A stretch of 64,000 nucleotides of DNA from Tenrec ecaudatus. Taxonomy: Eukaryota; Chordata; Mammalia; Afrosoricida; Tenrecidae. Made by a program: the position numbers and the translations under genes. Positions 24,801 through 35,949 of the stretch are shown here, in pieces. The notes under the pieces are model-generated. The model had not been told where the DNA came from, did not search any database, and saw nothing but the letters and a program-made list of their open reading frames with translations. Location: contig NC_134530.1 in NCBI RefSeq assembly GCF_050624435.1, positions 145,926,721-145,990,720 of the forward strand, given 5' to 3'. How positions within the stretch are numbered: position 1 is the stretch's first letter; each line of letters begins with the position of its first letter.

Positions 24801-27800
24801 GCCAATGATAATGATCTCAATTTCACTGCATCTCTCCAAAGAAACGGCTAATGAAGATTGCTGGTATACGGATGGACCATGGTCTTGAATCCTGAAATCT
24901 GTCCCTCTTCTGCCCAAAGCCCACCCAACATTAGTGGCAATTTAAAGGACTCACTACCTGATCCCAGAGCCACCAACTGTGCACAGGTCTCTGACAATTG
25001 AAGGGACCAGCATTCCCCAATCCCACGTGTTCACATAACCATTGTTTGTGAGGTTGTCCACCCACGAGGTTTGGCGGCGCTGCTCTAGGATTGGAGGGCC
25101 CTGAAAGGCTCCAGACACTCACTTGCCAATCTCTGCGATTTCATATCCTGCATCAATGGTGCCTTTGCCAGCAGACACAGCTGCCGTGATCAGCAGCCTG
25201 GGATTTCCTGTTTCTCTCGCCTCTTCCTCGAAAGCCTCTAACATTTCCTGAAGAGAGAAAAGGGTGGATTCCAGTGGCCGTCTTCATGGTTCACTCCCTC
25301 TACTTGGGAGCTCCTGGGTTCGTACGACTCCAGGTTATAGTGATTCCCTCCTTTCAATGCGCAGGACCAGGTCCCAGCCAAGTTTAACTTGGTACAAAGA
25401 GAAACCGAGATGGAAAGCCATTGAGTTCAAATCACACTTAGTAGCAATTTCAGGGGAAAGCTCAGTAACTCTAGGGGCCAGAAGTTAAAGGAGCTGCCTT
25501 GCCCACTCTCTCATGACCTTCCCTTTTTAAGCCCTGGCTCCGACATTAACTGAAAAAGTTTCACCCATGGATGCATGTTTTTATAATTGTTCTCTGTCCT
25601 TTCAGGATATGCTAAGCTTTTTCCTCCCTGGATCCAGGCTTTGCCAATACTGCTACCGTTTCCTTAGGACAGTCTGTGTGTGGCTGGACCCTTTCTGTTC
25701 TTATCTCAGATGCCACTTCTTCTCCGAAGACTTCTTTGACTCTCCTGATGGCTTCCATCCCAGCTCTTATCACAATTTGCAACAATCCGAAACACTCTTT
25801 GTAACTATCTGATACAATTCGCAACTATCTGATACATAGGGTGGGGGTGGGGGGTGGAGTCTGTATCCTCCACTCTGCTGTCAAGCCAGCAGTGGCGGGG
25901 ACCATGCTTGTTCTGTTCATGGCTCCCTCTTCAATGTGAAGCGCAGCTCCTGGGTCACCCTAGGGGCTCAATAAATGCCAATACCGAATGAATGGTTGAC
26001 ATAAGAATGGCTCCTTCCCAATTCAACGATTTCTTCCTTGACTTCCTTCCGATACCGATGTCCTCCGGTAAATCCTCTTTCAGCATATGCTAGCCAGAGA
26101 GTCTATTTCTGTTGCATGCAAACATCAGATCTCTTCAGTGTATTGTCTAAGGGTAGCACCCTTTGGTGTCCCCAGGACAATAGAGAATCTACTAATGCAC
26201 TAGCGTCACTAGCGCCCATGCTTACCTTAATCAGAATGGTAAATCGCTGCTTGTCCTCGGGTGGGCTTCCCCGAGACCCTGGGTATTCTATATCAAGGTC
26301 AATGCCATCAAACCCATGCTGACGAAGGAAGTCAATGACAGAACAGATGAAGATCTTGCGGTTGGCAGCTGTGGCGACCATGCTGGTGAATCTAGGCAGA
26401 GAGCTTGTCTATAATAACATCAGCAGATCCCCGGAATCCTCCCTACACTATCTCTAATGCCTACTTTTATTATACACTTTATAATGTCTGCTGGACTTTT
26501 ACCAATAACAAAAAGAAAACAAAAGTATTCAAAGTTGTTCGTCTTAAACAATAGATGTATTTTTATAATTTTTTTTCTCCAGTATGTTTCATTTACAAAA
26601 ACAAAATCACTGGAGGATGGGCCTAACTAGAATTTTAACAAAATTCAATAGAATAGTATCTTAAAATTTTATTTAAAACCTAAAGTGTGCAGATATATTA
26701 TTTCCAGAATTAAGTGTGACTTACGCTCCATCTGTGCATTTATAAGCATTTCTGACAGCCAAAGAATGTATTACTACATTTATGCTGGGTCATATATTGG
26801 AAAATACTTTACTGTCTGAAAAATGTATTCCCTCTTCCACCGTCAACTTAAATTTGAACTCTCATAACCCTGTGAAGGAAACCTTTTGATTCCCTTTTTC
26901 AGACCAGGCTCCGGACTGCAAGGGTAGGGTTTTGAAGACCTCCACCAGAGCCCTCGCTAGTCTGTGTTTCTTCTTCCCTCCTGTAGGTGTCAGTGTCCCC
27001 TGCGCAGGTGCCAGCCTCTTTCCCTGGGGAAAACCCACCCTCACCTCCTTCCCAGGATCATTCCCCACCCAGCCGAGGGACTCTCTTTTGTCCTCCCTCC
27101 CTCCCTCCCCTGACACGAGGAGGTTCTTACTTCTGAGTGCCAAAGTTCCAGCCGCCAATGGCCAGCAAGTTAACTAGATCTCCATTGCTGCAGAAAGAGG
27201 CAAAGAAGAGCATGTAAGGGAGACTCTGGGAGCGTGTGGGATGCCAACCCTGGGGACGCGACTCTTCCCTTCCCATTACAAGCTGTGACACTCCTTATGG
27301 ACACCTATGGACTCTGGTGCACAGATAGCTGTCCAGTACAGCCTCTAACGTTCCCACGGCAAATGCCTACCACCCTCTCCGTCCCTCGCCTTAGTGCTTA
27401 CATCACACTTTGTCACGTGTCTCAGGTATCTGCTCATTGGTTTCAGAAAGAATCTACAACGGACGTTTCATCTCAGAAGCTTAAGGCTCTTGAGAATGAA
27501 GTGGAGGCTGTCTGTACTCCCCTCCCCGCTCCCCCACACTCTCCTACTCACGGTGCACGGGATTCATACTGACCGCTCTTTGAGGGCTCGGAACTGAGGA
27601 TACAGGACATCGATGTCATTCCATTCATAGGGAGCTATCTTGTTGTCATTCATGGTGGCAAAGGCATACACCAGGTGTGTGCATAGACATGGGTCCACAT
27701 CCTTGGGGAAGAACTTAGCTGGTTCTGGTCGGTACTGAGACCAGTTGGTAAAGTAGCACACTAGCTTATAGGCTGAGCCTAAAAGGAGAAAGCAGTGGTC

Positions 27801-30800
27801 ACTGTGGTCCTAAGCTGAACTACCTGAGGGCCACCAAGGCTCCTTGGACCCAAGGGTTAGCAAGCTATAAGCCTGCTACAGGCTGCAGCGCTCCTCTCCC
27901 ATGCCCGTGGAAGAACCGTAGGCCTCTTTCAGGACCTAGAAAACTATAAACATTTATCACAGTCAACAAATATATAAAATAAAATGCCCGTCCCAGAAGC
28001 AGGTGGTCAGGGATAGATATGCTACCTAGATTCTAGGCATAGCTTCATCACAGACTAGTCAAGTTAATTATCAATAAAATGATCAATAATAGAATATAAG
28101 GTGACTGGTGCTTTATTTAGAGGGTTTCCATGTATTGTTTGGCTAAAATTTTAATTCTCATAACTCTGTGAGAGAATTTTTTTTAATTGTATAGTGATTT
28201 GGGTGAAAGTTTCTGGAATTTTCTTTTTTTTTAATTTTATTTTTCCCTAACCCTAAGTTTCTGGGATTTTCCATTCAATAATTCATACACATTCTCTTTC
28301 ATGCTACTGATTGCAATCTCCAAATGTAACAGCATTTCCTAAGTTTCCCGTTTGCATTCATCTTTCCCTTCTTATCCCTTTGTGACCTTTGTTTCTGGAA
28401 AACTTCTGCCCCTTTGGTCTTGGATGGTGGATTGTTTTATGGAGGTTTTATTTAATTTATAGAGACCAATTTATTGTTTGCTTGACAGTGGAGTCCCAAA
28501 GGTGAGTTCAGCTCTGAGTCTGAAGGGGGTCTAAATGCCATAGACCATAGGTGCAGCTTCTAGCTGACCAGTAAGCTCGGTCTTTTTAATGATTATGAGG
28601 TTTGTCCCACCTTTTGCCTCCCGCTCTATTGGGATCCCTTTCAGAGCCCTCAGCAGGGGCCACCGGGCACCAGCCAGCTCTTCTGGTTTCAGGCTCATGG
28701 GTGCTGAAGTTCCCATGAGCTATTATTTCCTCTCATCCTTTATTTTCTCCACCCTTCTTTGCTCCAGACTAGGAGCAATGAATAGCTGCATCTTATATAG
28801 CTACAAACTCTCAAGACCTCAGTTATTACTCAGGAAAGACAAGGTCGTAGTGGATTATGTTGTGCCAATTAACCTGGATGTCCCCAAGATTATAGTCTGG
28901 AGTTCCCAGGCCTAGTTACTCATTCCCTTCAGGTGTTTTAATCATTTTGTACCCTGTATGTCTACCATAGTCATAGAAATGTTTGCAGCAAACGTGGATA
29001 TGTAGAAATCCTGTCAAACCTAGATCTTATTTGTGAGTGTAGACCCATCTACCTTCCCACACCCACCCCTGGATTCTCACTGTGATTTCAGAATGCTCTA
29101 TGTACTGGAATTTACCTGTATTGAGTTCAACTTTAGCTCTTCCCAATCTCTTCCTTCACCTTGATTTTTATCCTCATATTTAGGTGAGGCTCAGAAAATC
29201 TGACTTGCTCAGGACTGCAAGCTTCGGATTAAGGTTCCTTCATTTTTTGGCCTGGACTTCAAATATTTATTTTGCATATCCTATTTTCAAGCAGTCTCAC
29301 TTTGAAGTGCATTCTCTTTCCACATCTTTCACTAGAGTATCTTATCATTTTTCATATCCATAATGCACTACTCTAAATTCAGGGGGACAAAAATGAGAAC
29401 CTTTGGGGAAGCAAAAAGAGACATCACTAATAGACACGAATGTTGTTGTGGTGGTTGTGGTTGTTAGACGCAATCAAGTCAATTCTAACTCCAGCAACAT
29501 GCCACCATCTTCACTGTCCTGTTTGACTCCATCGTCACAGCCATGGCGTGAATGAATGCTGTTGATGGTCTTCCTCCGTTTTGTTGGTCCCTTACCAAAC
29601 AGGGCGCTTCCCCAGGGACGAGCGCCTCCTGGCAACCCGATCAAAGTGCAGCAACTCTAGTCGAGCCAGCCTTTCTTCTCAGGAGCACTGGCTACACATC
29701 TTGTGTGTTTCTTGAAGAATATTGTCAACATTCTTCACCAACACCATAACCCAGAGGCATGAATTCTTCTCTGGTCTTCCATAGCCATTGCCCAGTTTTC
29801 ATACACACTTGACATCATGGACAATACCATGGCTCGGGTCAAGTGAACCTTAGTCCTCAAAATGCCCTCTTTCCTTTTTGAACACTTTAAAGAAATCGTT
29901 TGCAGCAGACTGGCCTGATGGAACACACCATTTGCCTTATCAACTGCTATGTCCATGGGCGTTGATCATGGATCCAAATCAAATGAAATCCTTGACAGTT
30001 TCAATCTTGTCTCCAGTTATCATGGTTTACTTATTAGTCCAGTTAGGAATTTTTTTTGTTTTCTTTATGTTGAGGTACAGTCTACTACAAAAGGCTATAA
30101 TCTTCCATATTTGTCCGTAAGTTCTTCAAGACCTCATCACTTTCTGCAAGCAAAGGTTGTTAATGATCCTTCCTCCAATCTTAATTCCAATATGTTCTTC
30201 ATGTTATTCACCTTCTCGAATTTTGTGTCCAGCACACAGACTGACGAAGCATCGTAAAAGAATATAAGCCTGATACACATTTTACCGGATTTAAAGTCAT
30301 GCAGTATCCCCTTGCTCTGTTTCAACAATTGCCTCTTATGCTGTGAACAAGTTCTATAGGAACCCAACGAAGTGCTCTGGAATTCCCACTCTTCACATTG
30401 TAATCCATCATTTGTTATGATCTACACAGTCATAGTCCACAAAAGACAGAGTAACATCTTTTTAGTATCCTCTGCTTTCAACTGGTCAAACAGAAACTGG
30501 TAGAACCCCAAGGATATGGTCACCTTTCAGATCTCAAAATGAACGCACTGCTGCAGTTCAATTTTCAACCAAAAATAATTAACAAGTCTGTAAAGGGAAT
30601 GATGACAATCTTGATGTGTACACTCCTTAAAATAAGGGATAATGTGGGATCAGGTGGGTGCGTCATTCAAGAACACAGTTAAGAAATGTTAGAAAAATGG
30701 AGGCATGGAGACCATAAAAACAGTGGGGAAGCTGGGGTGGGTAATGTTAAATTGAGGGGATTGCAATGAATGTGATTTTGTGTATGAATTTTTTAATGTA

Positions 30801-31552
30801 AAACTGATGGTCTGCTCTGTACACCTTCAGCAAATTCACACACACACACACACACACGCACATTTAAGGGTCACTTTTCCTCAGTGCCTCGGTTTGGTTA
30901 CATATAAAGTTGGGAGTTTGGCATTAACTGTTTTCTCTCAGCTCTGACATTCTGGGGTCTTGGGATGCTAGTCTTAGGTCTTGGAGTGCTACTCTGGGGT
31001 TTTGGGGTGCTAGTCTTGGGTCTTGGGGTGCTAATCTGGGGTCTTTGGGTGCTAGTCTTGGGTCTTGGGGTGCTACTCTGGGGTCTTGGGGTACTAGTCT
31101 TAGGGCTTGGGGTGCTATTCTGGGGTCTTGGGGTGCTCGTCTTGACCTCATCGTGGAGGCCGAAGGAAAAGCAGAGTTGGGAGAGACGAAGGGAGGAGGA
31201 TTAGCATGTGCACAGGAGACGGTGGGACTCCTTACCTAGCTGCACGTGCAACAGGACAGCCAAACCTGAAACAACAATCAAACACCGAAAGTTATCTAAC
31301 TTTGGAGACACGCCGGGCTTCAAAGGTCTAACAGATCTTAGAGGTGTGGGACCCTAACTCATCACTTCCAACTTGGAACTCAAGTCCCACTGCTCAGAGC
31401 CTTGAGCAGAGCTTGAGAGAGTCTTGTGTAGAAGACTCACTGAAACAGACCTCTGCTCTCCCTCCTTATTCCCAGGGAGACTCCCCACAACTAGGGAGAA
31501 AGAAGGACAAAAAGGTAGGAGACTCACAGGCCCAGAGCAGCATCCTCCCCAT
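19397..31552 (-). CDS. CHIA: Acidic mammalian chitinase paralog, copy A (11 coding exons, complete)
   Basis: Secreted GH18 chitinase that hydrolyses beta-1,4-N-acetylglucosamine chains. Exons in gene order: 31,528-31,552; 31,236-31,265; 27,574-27,778; 27,131-27,187; 26,226-26,391; 25,123-25,247; 24,407-24,530; 24,058-24,240; 22,875-22,991; 21,410-21,548; 19,397-19,704. All joints are GT-AG and in phase; the product is 492 aa (human CHIA 476). Signal peptide starts [14 protein letters not shown], and the mature protein begins near [10 protein letters not shown]. Catalytic motif [11 protein letters not shown] keeps DxxDxDxE with Ile where human CHIA has Trp. MTYD and MVWAIDLDD (substrate-site Trp) are present. 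A Gly/Ser/Asp-rich linker leads to a CBM14 chitin-binding domain with all six Cys, ending CKCCNWP. It is head-to-tail with copy B. Which of the placental CHIA1-5 paralogs this is cannot be settled here. Confidence 0.95.
19555..19630 (-). repeat. Triplet tract coding the Gly-rich linker of chitinase A
   Basis: On the plus strand this reads as imperfect CCA/CCG/CCT triplets. On the coding strand it gives a run of Gly with interspersed Asp and Ser between the GH18 and chitin-binding domains. Such tracts are length-variable. Copy B lacks it. Confidence 0.85.
20105..20265 (+). repeat. AfroSINE (chitinase A intron 10)
   Basis: 'ggagcccattggcattgtggg' through 'ggcttggtggcagtgag'. Confidence 0.75.
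20751..20799. repeat. (TTGG)n microsatellite
   Basis: Twelve nearly perfect TTGG units in chitinase A intron 10. Confidence 0.95.
20910..21090 (-). repeat. AfroSINE fragments
   Basis: A reversed head ('aggcattgggttgttaacctctctgccctcggggctcc') directly followed by another reversed SINE start ('gccatcaagttgtttcaggcccatgg'). Confidence 0.6.
21782..21848. repeat. (GT)n(AT)n microsatellite
   Basis: GT units pass into a long AT run in chitinase A intron 9. Confidence 0.95.
22270..22470 (+). repeat. AfroSINE (chitinase A intron 9)
   Basis: 'aaccctggtggttacaag' through 'ttggtggcagtgaatttggtttgg'. Confidence 0.8.
23460..23700 (+). mobile_element. RTE/BovB-like LINE fragment (chitinase A intron 8)
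   Basis: Its reverse complement reads like the RTE segment just inside the 3' end ('aatcgctgtcaagcaggtcc..', 'cactgcccagcaccgcgcc'). Diverged. Confidence 0.45.
25880..26000 (+). repeat. MIR/L2-like tail (chitinase A intron 5)
   Basis: 'ggggctcaataaatgccaataccgaatgaatg' is typical of the L2/MIR 3' end. Confidence 0.5.
28175..28985 (-). mobile_element. Older L1-like LINE 3' region (chitinase A intron 2)
   Basis: 'gtatagtgatttgggtgaaagtttc' and 'ttattgtttgcttgacagtggagtccc' resemble the afrotherian L1 3' UTR in reverse orientation. A different and older type than the LINE at 17.5 kb. Confidence 0.55.
29440..30560 (-). mobile_element. RTE (BovB-like) LINE, 5'-truncated (chitinase A intron 2)
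   Basis: Begins with the reversed RTE tail (GTTGTTGTGG..TTAGACGCAATCAAGTC) and runs about 1.1 kb through segments such as 'aataccatggctcgggtcaagtgaacc' and 'tttatgttgaggtacagtc' that match the afrotherian RTE. Coding remnants are decayed. This family shares its tail with AfroSINE, which it is thought to mobilise. Confidence 0.75.
30838..30858. repeat. (CA)n microsatellite
   Basis: About ten CA units. Confidence 0.9.
30955..31142. repeat. Minisatellite in intron 2 of chitinase A
   Basis: About nine imperfect units of roughly 21 bp alternate in two forms (GTCTTGGGTCTTGGGGTGCTA and ACTCTGGGGTCTTGGGGTGCT), giving a higher-order period near 42 bp. It lies about 95 bp from exon 2 on the intronic side. 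It is open in several frames on both strands, which reflects its repeat structure and not coding. Confidence 0.85.
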
Positions 31553-31592
31553 CGTGCTTCCACGCTGGTGGCCTTAGGTTGTTGGCGTAAGC

Positions 31593-31601
31593 CTTTATAA
31601 G
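31593..31601 (-). promoter_or_regulatory. TATA box of chitinase copy A
   Basis: Minus-strand CTTATAAAG lies about 41-49 nt upstream of the start codon. It would place a transcription start some 15-20 nt before the ATG, which is a very short leader for the first coding exon. A tissue-specific TATA promoter is expected for a gastric enzyme gene. Confidence 0.6.
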
Positions 31602-31602
31602 G

Positions 31603-33450
31603 AGGAGACCCCTTTTATCACTGTGGGAGCGGCACAGCTGCTGCCTTATGACCACAGGTTCCCAAGGCTATTACACCCCCATCTGCACCCCATCCCAGAT
31701 TCATGGGAGTGAGCAACCTCTACCCCAAGGTAAGAGAAACCCAGCAAAGCCCCAGCCACAGCCCAGGCCTGGCCACCACTGCCGGGACTGCTTGTAGGCC
31801 AGCACTGAGAGCCAATTCCTTTCCTCCTGGGGACCTGGAAGCCAAAGAAGGGAATAAAGGGTGCTGTGCTGGGATATCAAGGTCCCAAGGTACAGAGCTT
31901 AAGACAGGAAAGGTCTTAAGGCGGCTAGGGAGGGATGCTGGAACATTCATTTAAGCATGCAATTTTCCCACTGTGGACCTGCCTCCACACACAAAACCAG
32001 CCGTCAGTCTTGGATTAGTGGGGGAACGTGATTAGATGCATTCTCTTCCCTCACGTGCTTTTGCGGCCAGAGCCCCAGAGGGGTGGAAGGGCAGCTATGG
32101 CAAGTATAGGGAGAGAGGCGGCTCCATCAGAGAAATGTGGACCTTGTACCTCTGGCCCGTTTCTGCTGGTTTGGGGCAGCATGGAGGGTGGTGGCAGAGG
32201 GAGGGGGGGGTGTAAACTGTAAAGAACATTGTGGCCTCGGAACATGCTAAAACCCAACTCTTTAGGGTAAACAGACTGGACCAGAGGGGGCGGGGGGGTG
32301 GGTGGGGGGAACCTGTGACTGGGAGAGAGGCTCAGCGCTGTGTGGAGGCAGGTGTTGCAGGTGTCAGGGCCTGTTTTTATCTCACCTTGATGCCCCCAAG
32401 GCTGTAGCTTTCTCGCTGCCAGCAGTTGTACCCCTACTTGACTGGGACAAGGCCAAGCAGATAAGCGAGGACGCAGGTGTGCGGGCAACTGCCAGCATTG
32501 GCCTGAAAGCAGATCCTCGGACTTGGCCAAGAACTTCTTCCGTGAGCGTCTTTCCAACCTCTGCGGGAAGTCGTTGATTCATAGTCCCCAGGGGCATGCT
32601 CCTCTTTGGATCTCTGGGACCTGACAGAGACCAGGCACTTGACAGAAGTTGGTTGAATAAATGGCTGGCTCAGTCCCGGTGTTGGACCATCTCATGGCTG
32701 GAGAACAAATGACCACCAAGCTAGTGAGGCCTCTACTTGCTACCTCTTACCTCTGACTGCAGACAAATTCCCTCAACATTTAGCCCCTTGCCTCAGTAAG
32801 AAATGCTTATTTCGTGTGGCTTCCGTATGGCAGGACTTCAGGATTGACCGAACGGGGTCATCCAGGCTTGGGTCCTCACACAAAGTTGTTGTTGGACATT
32901 AGCTGGGACTGCAGTCATTGAAGGCTGGGCGGACTGTAAAGGACCCAGGAAGATGGCTACCCCACAGGGCTGGCAGGTTGGTGTTGCTTTTGGCAGGCAG
33001 CTTTGATGCCTCATTTGGGGTCTTTTCTATACGACGTCTGGAGTGGCAGCAGGCTTCTCCTAAGGAAGTGACCCAAGAAAGAGTACCGGGGCAGTCTAGA
33101 ATGAAGCGCACATCATTCCACAATGCCCCGCTCACAAGACAGACCAGGCTGCGCATTTATCAAGCAAGAGTGTTTGTTTCATGTTGGAGGGGACCGCGCA
33201 AGAGCTTGGATACCAGGAGGCAAACGGGGTCACGCTGGCAGTTGGCTACCACCCTGCCACAACAGCTGTTGAGTGTTTAGCACCTCTGTGCTTGATGCTG
33301 AGGAAGTGAGTCCATCAGAGTGGGCCTGAGGGAGGTAGCATGTCTGGAGAAAGCATAATAATACAATTCAAGATTTGTGAAACACTCCATAGTTGCCAGT
33401 CGAATATCCTTCCAGAGCAATAGGTAAGGAGATAAAATGTGAAAACCTTT
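31603..33450. other. Intergenic region between chitinase A promoter and SPIN element
   Basis: No gene recognised. 'cacttgacagaagttggttgaataaatgg' near 32,640 looks like an L2/MIR tail. G-rich homopolymer runs lie at 32,200-32,310. Confidence 0.45.
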
Positions 33451-33451
33451 A

Positions 33452-33653
33452 GCTCAGTGGTTCTCCATCTTCCTAATACCGGGACCCTTTAATACAGTTC
33501 CTCATGTTGAGGTGACACCACCCCCCCACCAAAAAAATATTTTTGTTGCTACTTCATAACTGTGATTTTGCTATTGTTATGTATCGGGCGACCCCTGTGA
33601 GTCATTCAATCCCCAAAGGGGTCGCGACCCACAGGTTGAGAACTGCTGCTTTA
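33452..33653 (-). mobile_element. SPIN-family non-autonomous hAT element
   Basis: Starts CAGTGGTTCTCCATC and ends GGTTGAGAACTGCTG. Flanks CTTTAGCT / CTTTAGAT are an 8-bp target duplication with one mismatch, as expected for hAT. The internal part matches the copies at 11.7 and 46.5 kb. Confidence 0.9.
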
Positions 33654-34489
33654 GATTACAGTATAGTCACCCCTCTGTTATTCTCCTTTTGTGGGAATAA
33701 GTTACACTGCTCTACAGTAACACAGACCATGATCTTTCTGGAAATTTTGTACTCTTACAAACTACTTACAAATTAATCCTCAAGGTCCCCCAAAGTCTTA
33801 CTACTTATCTATGCTTTTTCCCTTCAGGAGAAACATTTTTTTCGCCACATTAGACTAACTTGAAAATTGTCCTGGAAATTGTTCTGATCCATTGGATGTT
33901 CTCATTCACCTCCTGCTTCCCCCATTGCCTGAGGAATCCCCAATAGCCTCACCTGCATGAGCACGGAGTCACAAATACTCATGGACAAGGTGGGGAAAGA
34001 AAGCCAGCACACCACTTAAGAGACTCTAGTAGCTTAAAGAAGAAACTTTATACTTCTATAAATTCAAAAGCATTTCTGAACTTTCTATAGTTTTCCATTA
34101 ATAAATAAGTGTTTTAGATGGTAGTCTATCTTATAGAATAAGTTTTTATTCATTTTCTTTTTAATAGTTCCTTGGTCATTTCACCAATACAGGTTTCCTC
34201 ATGCACTTCAAAATTAACTTGTCAAATTAAAACATACAACTGGCATCTTTAGAGGGATAAATTTTAATGCAGTTAGAAATTGATTTTTCCATCTAGTGAT
34301 AAGATTTATTTCTGATGGCACCGAGCCACAAGGACAAGAAATGTGTGCTGTGTTTTGCAGTGGCTCCTGGAGCCTAACAGCATGCGTGGGGAACAAGAGC
34401 TACTCAGCAACTATTTGCTGTTCCTTAATCTGCAGCAAGTTCATGGCACATGTTCAGAAAAGATTTAATTGTTTGTTAAATATTTCCCC

Positions 34490-35745
34490 CTCAGGACCAA
34501 TAATGAGAATAACGATACCAGAAGGGGAAGGGGAAAGGGGGGGGGAGAGAAGGGGGAAGCCAATCACAATGATCTATATATAACCCCCTCCCAAGGGGAT
34601 ACACAACAGAAAAGTGGGTAAAGGGAGATAGCGGTCAGTGTAAGACTTGAAAAAATAATAATTTATAAATTATCAAGGGTTTATGAGGGAGGGAAGCAGG
34701 GAGGAGGAAAATGAATTGATCCCAAGGGCTCAAGTAGAAAGAAAATGGTTTTAAAATGATGATGGCCGAAAGAGATAGTGTCTGGGGTCTTAAAGGCTTG
34801 AAGGTGAACAAGCAGCCATCTAGCTCAGAAGCAATAACGCCCACATGGAAGAAGCACACCAGCCTATGCGATCACGAGGTGCCAAAGGGACCAGGTATAA
34901 CACATCATGCAAAAAAAAAAAAAAGAATGTGTGTGTGTGTGTGTGTGTGTGTGTATACCATAGTGAATGAAGGGGGAAGTGCAGAGTGGAGACCCAAGGC
35001 CCAAGTGTCGGCCACTGGAGATCCCCTCATAGAGGGGTTTAGGAGAGGAGACGGGTCAGTCAGGGTGCGAGGCAGTACCGATGAAGAACACAGCTTTCCC
35101 CCAGATCCTGGATGCTTCCTCCCCCCAACTACCATGATCTGAATTCTACCTCTCAGGGCTGGATAGGGCAGAGGTTGTACACTGGTGCATATGGGAGCTG
35201 GAGGCACAGGGAATCCAGGGTGGACGATACCTTCAGGACCAGGGGTGTGAGTGGTGATGCTGGGAGAGTGGAGAGTGAGTGGGTTGGAAAGGGGGACTGA
35301 TTACAAGGATCCACATGTGACCTCCTCCTTGGGAGATGGACAGCAGAGAAGGGGGGGAAGGGAGACGTCGGACAGGGCAAGATATGACAAAATAACAAGC
35401 TGTGGAGTATCAAGGGCTCATGAGGGAGGGGGAAGCGGAGAGGGAGGGGGAAAAAAGAGGACCTGATGCCAAGGGCTTAAGAGGAGAGCAAATGCTTTGA
35501 AAATGATGAGGGTAAAGAATGTACAGGTGTGCTTTATACAATTGATGTATGATGTATATGTATGGATTGTGATAAGAGTTGTATGAGCCCCTAATAAAAT
35601 ATAAAAAAAATATTCAATCCCAATAAAAAGGCTAGCAGCTCAAAAAAAATGATGATGGCAACATATGTACAAAAGTGCTTGACACATGGATGGATGGATG
35701 GATTGTGTTAAGAATTGTAAGAGCCCCCAATAAAATGAATTTTTA
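34490..35745 (+). mobile_element. LINE 3' end carrying a nested LINE 3' end
   Basis: The outer copy occupies 34,490-34,766 and resumes at 35,646-35,745. Inside it a second LINE 3' end of ~850 bp lies at 34,767-35,645. The inner insertion is bounded by the 14-bp duplication AAAATGATGATGGC (34,753-34,766 and 35,646-35,659). Both end in AATAAAA-type tails. A (TG)n lies at 34,928-34,955. Confidence 0.85.
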
Positions 35746-35889
35746 AAAAACAAAACGTTGACTAGAGCTACATGGCTCCAGGTTTCTAGGGAGACTCTTG
35801 TTAATAACACATTTCCTGGCTTCCCAGATGAGATCTGTGAGAAAGAGAATAATGCAACTGATTGACAAGATAAGATTATGTTTCACGTG

Positions 35890-35895
35890 TTTATT
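35890..35895 (-). terminator. Poly(A) signal of chitinase copy B
   Basis: AATAAA on the minus strand only 55 nt past the stop codon, implying a very short 3' UTR compared with copy A. Confidence 0.7.
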
Positions 35896-35949
35896 GAGCA
35901 GAAACAGACTCCAGGAAGGCCTTGCTCCCTCCGTTCCGCTCCAGGCTGC

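Noticed and set aside
30924-31151. Open frame of repeated APQDPRL-type units
   Set aside because: A minisatellite with unit length divisible by three; open on both strands and intronic.
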